Assembly (NCBI RefSeq): GCF_030680935.1
Contig: NZ_JAUXUP010000022.1
Coordinates: forward strand, 1-64,000
DNA length: 64,000 nucleotides
Direction of reading: 5' to 3'
Source: Polaromonas sp.
GTDB lineage: Bacteria > Pseudomonadota > Gammaproteobacteria > Burkholderiales > Burkholderiaceae_C
The notes beneath the pieces were generated by a model. That model made no database searches. It worked only from the letters and a program-made list of their open reading frames with translations, and was not told the origin of the DNA. Of the stretch, positions 43,006 to 50,108 are shown piece by piece (positions within the stretch are counted from its first letter, which is position 1; each line of letters begins with the position of its first letter). A program made the position numbers and the translations under genes.

Positions 43006-43317
43006 ATGGCTGAAAAACTGCTTGCTGAAAAGTTCTCGCGTTGGGACAGCGCCGATTACCTCAAGACGGAAGAAGACATTGAGCTCTATTTTGAACTTTG
43101 CCTTCAGGAAGACCCCGGTGACGGCAGCCTGATTCGCAGGGCGCTTGGCTCCATCGCCCGCGCGCGCGGCATGAGCCAGCTGGCCCGCGACACCGGCCTG
43201 GCGCGTGAGGGGCTGTACAAGGCCCTGTCGCCCGAGGGCAATCCGGAGTTTGCAACGGTGATGAAAGTCATCAAGGCGCTGGGGCTCAAGCTGGGCGTGC
43301 CGTCAACGCAGAGTTGA
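43006..43317 (+). CDS. HTH antitoxin of the addiction module (HI1420 type)
   Basis: 103 residues from ATG 43006, three bases after the toxin stop; an in-frame GTG at 43003 is an alternative. The C-terminal half is a helix-turn-helix (IARARGMSQLARDTGLAREG, LYKALSPEGNPEFATVMKVI) of the 'putative addiction module antidote' family. The N-terminal part (DSADYLKTEEDIELYFEL) is the family's conserved segment. It would neutralise the toxin and repress the operon. Confidence 0.88.
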   Translation: MAEKLLAEKFSRWDSADYLKTEEDIELYFELCLQEDPGDGSLIRRALGSIARARGMSQLARDTGLAREGLYKALSPEGNPEFATVMKVIKALGLKLGVPSTQS

Positions 43318-43322
43318 CGCCC

Positions 43323-43340
43323 GCGCCGCAGTTGCGGCGC
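43323..43340. repeat. GC-rich hairpin after the toxin-antitoxin genes
   Basis: GCGCCGCA and TGCGGCGC pair perfectly around a two-base loop, six bases after the antitoxin stop. There is no T-run, so it is at best a weak terminator. Confidence 0.5.
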
Positions 43341-43358
43341 CGTGCAGCCGAAATGTTT

Positions 43359-43416
43359 GATCAAATCGGCCTCCAGCCCATGCGCAGCTTGCGCAAGCAG
43401 CTGCTAAATGAATAGC
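43359..43416 (-). repeat. Interspersed GCTAT repeat, copy 10
   Basis: On the minus strand: GCTATTCATTTAGCAGC, TGCTTGCGCA, spacer, ATGGGCTGGAGGCCGATTTG. It lies in the gap between the antitoxin and the GGDEF-EAL gene and shares its tail with copy 9. Confidence 0.8.
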
Positions 43417-43442
43417 AAGTATTCGCCGATCCCCGTGCCTTC

Positions 43443-45917
43443 TCAGGTCGACTTCTGCGGCAAGCCCTGTATGAAAACCTCCAGCTCATCAATCGGCAGC
43501 GGTTTGCAAAACAGGTAGCCCTGGTAGCAGTGGCAGCCGTGGCGTGCCAGAAAGTCGCGTTGTGCTTCGGTCTCCACGCCTTCGGCCATCACACCCAGGC
43601 CCAGGCTTTGCGCCAGGCCAATGATGGTGCGTGCAATGGCCGCGTCGTTGGGGTCGGTCAGCACGTCCTTGACAAAGCTGCGGTCGATTTTGAGCTGATC
43701 CAGCGGCAGGTGTTTCAAGTACGACAGGGCTGAATAACCGATGCCAAAGTCGTCGATCGACAAGGTCACGCCGGCCTCTTTCAGTATGCCCATCTTCGCT
43801 ATCGTCACATCCATGTGGTCTGCCAACAGGCTTTCGGTCAGCTCCAGCTTGAGCCGCTCTGCGCGAATACCGGCCTGCTTGATACACCCCATGACCAGCT
43901 CCACAAACTCGGGTTGGCGAAACTGGCGCACGCTGACATTGATGGCAATCGAGAGCTTTTCGGTCTCGGAGCGTTTTGCCCACTCCGCCAGCTGGGTGCA
44001 GGCGGTTTCCATCACCCACTGGCCCAGCGGCAGAATCAGCCCGCTTTCTTCGGCCTGCGCGATGAATAGGTCGGGAAACACCAGCCCGCGCTTCGGGTGC
44101 CGCCAGCGCACCAGGGCTTCCGCGCCGACCATATGCCCTTGGCGCCCGACTTGTGGCTGGTAGTGCAGCACAAACTCATGGTGGCGCAGGCCTTGCCGCA
44201 GCTCGCTGGTGAGGGCTGCATTGGCCGTCGCTATGGCCTGCATGCCGGGGTCAAAAAAGCAGATCGCGTTGCGCCCATCGGCCTTGGCCTGGTACATCGC
44301 CAAGTCGGCTTGCTTGAGCAGCTCGCCCACGCTTTGCTGGTGCTGGCTGATGAGGGTAATGCCAATGCTGCAAGTTCCGTCGTAGTCGATGCCGGCCAGG
44401 TCGTAGGGTTCGCACAAGGTGCTCAGAATTTTCTGCGCCACGAGTTTGGCTTTGGCACCAGCCACCTGCGGGTCGTCGCCCAGGTTTTCCAGCAACACCA
44501 CAAACTCGTCGCCGCCGAGCCGCGCCACCGTGTCGCGCAGCCGCACGCAGGCGTTCAGCCGGCTGGCCACTTTTTGCAGCAGCAAATCGCCTGTGGCATG
44601 GCCGCGTGTGTCGTTGAGTACCTTGAAATTGTCCAGGTCAATAAACATCAGCGCCCCCGTCCTGTCGGGGCTTCCCGTGTGCGACAGTGCCAGGCGCAGG
44701 CTGTTCATCAGCATCTGGCGATTGGGCAGCTGGGTCAGCGCGTCGTAGAAGGCGAGGTGTTCAATTTCATCTTCTGCGGCCTTGCGCTCGGTGATGTCGC
44801 GCGCCACCGCGACCCAGTGCGTGAGACCCCGGCTGAAATAGTCCACCGGCACAATTTCCAGCTCCAGCCAGAACTGCTCGCCGTTTTTTTTGTAGTTGAT
44901 CAGTTCGGCGCGCACTGGCTGCGTATTGCTCAGCGCCTGGCGGATGCGGTCCAGTTCGGCGCGCTGTGTGCGCTGGCCCTGCAGCAGGCGTGGCGTCTGG
45001 CCCAGCACCTCGGCGCGGCTGTAGCCGGTTTGCCGCTCGAATGCATCATTGACAAACACAATCCGCGGGCCGGGCGCATCGATCGGGCCGGCTTCGGTGA
45101 TCAGCACAATGTCGTTCAGGCGTGAAATGCTGGTTTGCAGCAGCAGCAGTTCCTCTTGCGATTGGCGTCTGTCGCTGACGTCGCGCAGGTACAGCGCCAG
45201 CCCCTCATCAAACGGGTGGGCGCGCAGCTCCAGCCAGCGCCCCGGCGCGGCATAAAAAGCCTCACATTCCATGTATTGCGCGCTGCCCAGGGCGGTCATC
45301 AGGTCCTGACGCAAGCGCCCGGCCTCACTACCCTCCAGCACTTCCCATAGCGTTTGCCCCAGCAGCGCAGTGCTCGGGCGACGCAGCAAACGTTCCGCCT
45401 CCGGGTTGACATAGGTCAGGCGGGCCTCGCGGTCCAGCGTGGCAAAGGCGTCGGTCATGCTGGCCAGCGTGGTGGCCAGCCGCATGGTCAGGCTCAGGGT
45501 TTCCTGCTGGGCGCGTTTTTCGGTGCTCAGGTTTTTGATGACGCCTGACATCTGCACCAGCGCGCCCGCGGCATCACGCACCGCCTCGCCCAGCGCGCGA
45601 ACCCATAGGCGCTGGCCTTGTGCGGTGATGGCCTGGGCCTCTTCATCAAACGCCGTGCCGTGGGTGCAGGCCTGCAGCACGATGGCCATGCGGTCGCGCG
45701 ACTCGGGGGCAAAAAAATCAAGGGGCTGCCGCCATGGCGGCGTTGCCTCGCTGCCGCCTTGCAGCAGGTCGGCCAGGGGCTGGGTCCAGCTCAGTTGGTG
45801 CGCGGGCAGGCTGAACGACCAGGTGCCCGCACCAGCTGCGCGTTGCAGCAGGGTCAGCAGGCTGGCCGGAATGGTGGCCGCGTCAGACGCAGGCGTGGTA
45901 AGTGCGACAGGGGGCAT
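43443..45917 (-). CDS. PAS-GGDEF-EAL cyclic-di-GMP turnover protein
   Basis: 824 residues, no membrane segments evident. Three PAS-like domains come first (about 20-130, 150-265, 275-380; the last has YSRAEVLGQTPRLLQGQRTQ). The diguanylate cyclase domain holds LGGDEFVVLL (GGDEF at about 468-472). The phosphodiesterase domain has EAL at about 600-602 and the other catalytic blocks: INVSVRQF, ELTESLL, IDDFGIGYS, LKIDRSFV, MAEGVET and YQGYLF. Both domains look intact, so it may make or break c-di-GMP. It is 4.6 kb from an MshEN-containing glycan locus. Confidence 0.93.
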   Translation of the reverse strand: MPPVALTTPASDAATIPASLLTLLQRAAGAGTWSFSLPAHQLSWTQPLADLLQGGSEATPPWRQPLDFFAPESRDRMAIVLQACTHGTAFDEEAQAITAQGQRLWVRALGEAVRDAAGALVQMSGVIKNLSTEKRAQQETLSLTMRLATTLASMTDAFATLDREARLTYVNPEAERLLRRPSTALLGQTLWEVLEGSEAGRLRQDLMTALGSAQYMECEAFYAAPGRWLELRAHPFDEGLALYLRDVSDRRQSQEELLLLQTSISRLNDIVLITEAGPIDAPGPRIVFVNDAFERQTGYSRAEVLGQTPRLLQGQRTQRAELDRIRQALSNTQPVRAELINYKKNGEQFWLELEIVPVDYFSRGLTHWVAVARDITERKAAEDEIEHLAFYDALTQLPNRQMLMNSLRLALSHTGSPDRTGALMFIDLDNFKVLNDTRGHATGDLLLQKVASRLNACVRLRDTVARLGGDEFVVLLENLGDDPQVAGAKAKLVAQKILSTLCEPYDLAGIDYDGTCSIGITLISQHQQSVGELLKQADLAMYQAKADGRNAICFFDPGMQAIATANAALTSELRQGLRHHEFVLHYQPQVGRQGHMVGAEALVRWRHPKRGLVFPDLFIAQAEESGLILPLGQWVMETACTQLAEWAKRSETEKLSIAINVSVRQFRQPEFVELVMGCIKQAGIRAERLKLELTESLLADHMDVTIAKMGILKEAGVTLSIDDFGIGYSALSYLKHLPLDQLKIDRSFVKDVLTDPNDAAIARTIIGLAQSLGLGVMAEGVETEAQRDFLARHGCHCYQGYLFCKPLPIDELEVFIQGLPQKST

Positions 45918-45967
45918 CGAACGAAAGTAACACGCGTATCACACGCATGCGCTTCCGTTGCAGCGCG

Positions 45968-46294
45968 TCAGGGTGTCAGACGCTGGCTGCGCTCGTACTT
46001 CAGGGCCACATGCAGTTGATCCAGCGCACCCACACAATCGAGCACCACGGCCTGGATCAGGCTGGCGGTCAGGGCGGCAGAACAGGCGGGCACATCTGGC
46101 GGGTGGTGCAGGTCGTCACCGACGGCGTGGCACAGCCTGGCTGACACCGCGTCAAACAGGACGTCCCAGTCTACCGGGTCAATGGCCAGGCGGTGATCGC
46201 CTCCTTCTACCGGCAAGTTTGGCGCGCTACTTACAAGCAGCAGGTTCGAAGCGGAATCCTGACCGTTGGGTTTGGCTTGCATGGCTGAAGACAT
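45968..46294 (-). CDS. Hypothetical protein
   Basis: 108 residues from ATG 46294 (46282 is an alternative). The first 40 residues look disordered; the rest (VDWDVLFDAVSARLCHAVGD, then SLIQAVVLDCVGALDQLHVA) looks helical. I recognise no family. It lies between the GGDEF-EAL gene and the first Crp-like gene on the same strand. The 188-base gap upstream contains an inverted repeat, AACACCT/AGGTGTT, at 46418-46444. Confidence 0.45.
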   Translation of the reverse strand: MSSAMQAKPNGQDSASNLLLVSSAPNLPVEGGDHRLAIDPVDWDVLFDAVSARLCHAVGDDLHHPPDVPACSAALTASLIQAVVLDCVGALDQLHVALKYERSQRLTP

Positions 46295-46482
46295 GGTAGC
46301 GTGTGGTGTGATGCCTCCGTTGTAAGCCGAGCGGTGATGATCGTCGGTGCGATAGCGCACATAGAAACCGTTTCTGAGGCCTCTGGCGTGGCCCGTGTTG
46401 CCCACTACGGGGTGCTAAACACCTGTTACAGACAAGGAGGTGTTGGTACGCTGCAACAACCTGCATGCTTTGGGGTGTTGCC

Positions 46483-47175
46483 TCAGCCCAGCAACTGCGC
46501 ATAGGTGTGCCGGTCGGCGGCATAACAGCCGCAGGCCGCTGCCTCCAGACCAGCCCGGTCCAGCACCTTGAGCTCGCCGCGGTGGTACTCGATCAGGCCT
46601 TCCTTTTGCATGGCACTGGCGGCAGCGGTGACACCCACGCGGCGCATGCCCAGCATATAGGCCAAAAACTCATGCGTCACATGAAAGCTGTCTGAATGGG
46701 CGCGGTCCTGGCTCATGAGTAGCCAACGCGCCAGGCGCTGCCCGATCAGGTGAAAACGCAGGCAACCGGCAGAACCGGCTGCCTGAGCCATCAGCACGTA
46801 TAAATAGTGTTTGATGCCGCGTTGCAGCGCCGGGCTTTGCGCCAGCTCGCGTTTGAAGGCAGCGGCACTCATGCGCCAGGCCGAGCCCTGGCCCTGCACC
46901 AGCGCGCGCCAAGGCGCATCCAGCACCCCCAGGGTCAACTGTGCGCCCAGCATGCCTTCGCGCCCGACCATGCCGACTTCCACACCGGGGCTGCCCTCGA
47001 CCAGGGTCACCAGCGAAATAAATCCATCAGTAGGGAAGTAAACATGGGCGGTGGGTTTGTCAGGTTCGCACAAGACGTCTGACAGTACCAATTGCACCGG
47101 CTTGCAGGCGGCCAGCAAGCGTTTGCGGTCGCTGCGGGGGAGGAGTTCTATCAGGTGGTTTTCGACTGAGGCCAT
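46483..47175 (-). CDS. Crp/Fnr-family regulator, first of two adjacent
   Basis: 230 residues. A cyclic-nucleotide-type beta-roll (about 15-125: VYFPTDGFISLVTLVEG, GVEVGMVGREGMLGAQL) is followed by a dimerisation helix and a C-terminal winged helix (THEFLAYMLGMRRVGVTAAA). The usual cAMP-contact Arg-Ser motif is not evident, so the ligand is unknown. The tail has ACGCYAADRHTYAQLLG, with a C-x-C-Y group shared with its neighbour. Confidence 0.85.
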   Translation of the reverse strand: MASVENHLIELLPRSDRKRLLAACKPVQLVLSDVLCEPDKPTAHVYFPTDGFISLVTLVEGSPGVEVGMVGREGMLGAQLTLGVLDAPWRALVQGQGSAWRMSAAAFKRELAQSPALQRGIKHYLYVLMAQAAGSAGCLRFHLIGQRLARWLLMSQDRAHSDSFHVTHEFLAYMLGMRRVGVTAAASAMQKEGLIEYHRGELKVLDRAGLEAAACGCYAADRHTYAQLLG

Positions 47176-47340
47176 GTTGGCTCTCCGGTGGGTAGCGCAC
47201 CCCTGTGCGGGGACAAGATCAAGCCGCGCTACGGTCGAAACCAGTTCAAATCGGTGCCCCAGTATGCGCTAACCCACGCTACCCCACTGTTTGCCCACGC
47301 ACATGGGCCCCATAAGCCGCCGCCTTGGCTGTCTGGCTTG

Positions 47341-48060
47341 TTAGATTGTTGTCAGCGCGGGCAGCAGCCTGTCGTACTCTTTTTTGACCACGCCGTAACA
47401 CTCGCAGGAGCGCTTTTCCAGGCCCGGGCGGTCCAGTACGGTGATGCGCCCGCGCGAGTAACGAATCAGGCCGGCGGCCTGCACCTGCAGCGCTGCTTCG
47501 GTCACGCCTTCACGGCGCACGCCCAGCATGTTGGAGATCAACTCCTGCGTCATCACCAGCTCGTTGCCGTCTAGCCGGTCCAGGCTCAAGAGCAGCCAGC
47601 GGCAGAGCTGCTGGTCCAGCGAATGGTGCCGGTTGCAGACGGCGGTTTGCGACATTTGCGTGATCAGCGCCTGGGTGTAACGCAGCAGCAGGTGTAACAC
47701 TGGCCCGCCCCGGTTGAACTCTTCCTTCAGGGCCTGGGCTGGCAGCCTGAAACCCTTGCCAGCGCTTTGCACCACGGCCCGGCTGGGGGTGGATTCACCG
47801 CCCATGAACAGCGAGATGCCGACCAAGCCCTCATTGCCCACCACGGCAATTTCGGCCGACGAGCCGTTTTCAAGCACATACAACATCGAAATAATCGCGG
47901 TCGTCGGAAAATACACATGGCTAAGCGTGGCGCCCGATTCATACAACACCTGGCCCAGGGGCATGTCGACCCATTCCAGCTGGGGCAACCAGCGCTGCCA
48001 CTCGGCATCTGGCAGGGCAGCCAGCAAAGTGTTTTTTTTCGGGTCGGGGGAAACAGCCAT
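47341..48060 (-). CDS. Crp/Fnr-family regulator, second of two adjacent
   Basis: 239 residues from ATG 48060; the longer frame to 48144 has no support. Sensor part: HVYFPTTAIISMLYVLENG, AEIAVVGNEGLVGISLFMGG. Winged helix: TQELISNMLGVRREGVTEAA. The tail SCECYGVVKKEYDRLLP repeats the C-x-C-Y ending of the neighbour. The two proteins are related but clearly diverged, suggesting old duplication. Together they stand just upstream of, and divergent from, the glycan locus. Confidence 0.87.
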   Translation of the reverse strand: MAVSPDPKKNTLLAALPDAEWQRWLPQLEWVDMPLGQVLYESGATLSHVYFPTTAIISMLYVLENGSSAEIAVVGNEGLVGISLFMGGESTPSRAVVQSAGKGFRLPAQALKEEFNRGGPVLHLLLRYTQALITQMSQTAVCNRHHSLDQQLCRWLLLSLDRLDGNELVMTQELISNMLGVRREGVTEAALQVQAAGLIRYSRGRITVLDRPGLEKRSCECYGVVKKEYDRLLPALTTI

Positions 48061-48488
48061 CAACAAAAGCTCCGAAGCAGTACTGGCTTCGAGCGGTGCC
48101 TCTGGCAGAGGTCTCGGGCCAGCCGGACATAGTAGGCTTTTCAAGCCGCTTTGTATGTACGCTAGCGCACAAACTGATCAGCGGTTCGCCAAAGTGTTCC
48201 GGGATGGCTGAATCGGCCTCGTCCGGCGCCGCGTTGATGCCTGCGAATGGCATGGGCTGGCCTTCAAATGGTTTGTGTGCAATTGACAGACGCCCTCGGC
48301 CTTCGGTCAGTGCGTCCCGCCGCAATATTTCGCTGCGTCATGCTTTGATTTAAGGGCCAGTCACTCCGCAGGGGGCTATGTCCTACATGTTGTAACGGGG
48401 TTTCCGTAGAACACCTAAGCGCCGGACTACCTATATTGCATAAGAACTTAAGTTTTAAAGATTACTCGACAGCAGCCCTGAATCACAA
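48061..48488. other. 428-bp region upstream of the glycan locus
   Basis: I see no convincing gene; frames on both strands have no recognisable domain. The right half turns AT-rich towards the first gene of the glycan locus, with TATATT at 48432-48437 and a palindromic AACTTAAGTT near 48445. These could be promoter or operator parts, but no good -35 box matches. The two Crp-like genes next door are natural candidates to act here. Confidence 0.45.
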
Positions 48489-48782
48489 ATGATTAATGCG
48501 TTCGACCAACTTAAAGAGTTTTCCGACATTGGCGCCCTGAAGCCGGCGCTGCATTCCCTGCTCTCGCGTTTTGGTTCGGTAGAACGTCTGGACATCCTGG
48601 TTTCCAGCCAGGCAGGCAAACGTCAGGCGCTGTGCTTTCTGCGCATGGGCTCGGCAGAACAGGAGCACCAGATCACGCGCGAGTTGGGGGTGGGTCGTTT
48701 CGCCGGCGACCTGGTCATGATTGTTGACTTGAAAACGCCAGGGACCGAGCGCGATAACGCGCCTACCCTGCAGGCAGCATGA
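48489..48782 (+). CDS. Unknown 97-residue protein heading the glycan locus
   Basis: 97 residues, MINAFDQLKEFSDIGALKPA and so on. Short helices (ALKPALHSLLSRFG) alternate with strands (VERLDILVSSQAG, RQALCFLRMG, GDLVMIVDLKT). It overlaps the start of wecB by four bases (ATGA), so it is translationally coupled. No family is recognised. It could be a small regulator of the epimerase or of polymer synthesis. Confidence 0.65.
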   Translation: MINAFDQLKEFSDIGALKPALHSLLSRFGSVERLDILVSSQAGKRQALCFLRMGSAEQEHQITRELGVGRFAGDLVMIVDLKTPGTERDNAPTLQAA

Positions 48783-49924
48783 GCGGCTTGCAAACACACG
48801 GCGTGGGCGTACAAGAGATCCTGCTGGTTTCGGGCACGCGTCCGGAAATCATCAAGCTGGCGCCGGTGTATCACGCGCTGCGAGGCGCCCCATGGGCGCG
48901 GGTGTCGTGGCTGCATACCGGCCAGCATGCAGACATGGCCGACCAGATCCTGGCCTGCTTTGACGTGGTGCCCGATATTTCGCTGTCTCGGGGCGGCGAC
49001 AGCCTGCTGGACTTCAGCACCGGCTGCCGGCAACAGCTTGACGCCGTGATGCAGCAGCGCGACTGGTCGCTGGTGATGGTGCAGGGCGACACCGAAAGCG
49101 CCTTTCAGGGCGCGCTGGCCGGGTTTTACCACCGGGTTCCAGTGGCTCACGTCGAAGCTGGTTTGCGTACCTACAACCTTGCCCGGCCTTTCCCCGAGGA
49201 AGGCCTGCGCCAGATGATCAGCCGGTTGGCACGTTTTCACTTTGCGCCCACGCAGCGCGCCCTGGTAGCGCTGCAAAACGAAGGCATCGCGGATGAGTTG
49301 ATCACGCTCACCGGCAACACGGTGATTGATGCCCAACAGTGGGCCTGCGTGCACCGCGGCGTGCAACGGCAGGTGGCGGGCCGGGGCCATTTGCTGGTGA
49401 CGGTACACCGGCGTGAAAACTGGGGCCACGATGTGCAGGAGATCTGCCATGCGATTGCCGACATCGCACGCCAGCAGCCTGACCTGAATGTGCTGTTTCC
49501 CGTGCACCTCAATCCGGCCATTCAGGGGCCTGTCAACGACATCCTTGGAGGGATTGCCAACGTCACGCTGACTTCTCCACTGGACTACACCGGCATGCAG
49601 CAGGCGCTCGCCGACGCGTGGCTGGTGCTGACCGATTCTGGAGGCCTGCAGGAAGAGGCGCCGACCTTTGGTGTGCCGGTACTGGTACTGCGCGACGAAA
49701 CGGAACGGCCCGAGGCCATCGAGGCCGGCTGTGCCCTGCTGATAGGCGTGTCACGTGCTGCGATTGTGGGTGAAGTGGCGCGCTTGTCGGGCGATAAACA
49801 GGCCTACCTCCGCATGTCGCAGGCCGTGAATCCTTTCGGCGACGGCACCGCTTCGAGCAAGATTGTGGCCATGTTGGCCAGCGCGCTGGCCAACGAACCT
49901 GCGACCGTCCCCGAATTCGCGTGA
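48779..49924 (+). CDS. wecB: UDP-N-acetylglucosamine 2-epimerase (WecB/NfrC-like)
   Basis: 381 residues. This enzyme converts UDP-GlcNAc to UDP-ManNAc. Conserved blocks: LLVSGTRPEIIKLAPVYHAL, VMVQGDTESAFQGAL, VPVAHVEAGLRTYN, FPEEGLRQMISRLA, VTVHRRENWG, TDSGGLQEEAPTFG and ETERPEA. All active-site motifs look intact. In E. coli the same activity (wecB, alias nfrC) is required for the N4 receptor glycan made by NfrA and NfrB. Here the gene is located with the other components. Confidence 0.93.
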   Translation: MSGLQTHGVGVQEILLVSGTRPEIIKLAPVYHALRGAPWARVSWLHTGQHADMADQILACFDVVPDISLSRGGDSLLDFSTGCRQQLDAVMQQRDWSLVMVQGDTESAFQGALAGFYHRVPVAHVEAGLRTYNLARPFPEEGLRQMISRLARFHFAPTQRALVALQNEGIADELITLTGNTVIDAQQWACVHRGVQRQVAGRGHLLVTVHRRENWGHDVQEICHAIADIARQQPDLNVLFPVHLNPAIQGPVNDILGGIANVTLTSPLDYTGMQQALADAWLVLTDSGGLQEEAPTFGVPVLVLRDETERPEAIEAGCALLIGVSRAAIVGEVARLSGDKQAYLRMSQAVNPFGDGTASSKIVAMLASALANEPATVPEFA

Positions 49925-50108
49925 GTTGCGTGTGGACCGGCCTTTTCAGTTTTTACAAAAATCGTCCTTCCACGGACGACTTCACTGCTGACGATCGCGC
50001 GTGATGGCTGCCGATTTGCCTGCTTCGGCGCCTTCGCCGCAAGCACCTGACCGGGGCGATTCCCGGCATTTCCCAGCACTGCCCAGCCTTGTCGAGAAAA
50101 AAAGTTTT

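Noticed and set aside
48096-48353. 85-codon plus-strand frame in the gap before the glycan locus
   Set aside because: No domain, no good ribosome site, and a Ser/Arg-rich composition like other spurious frames here.
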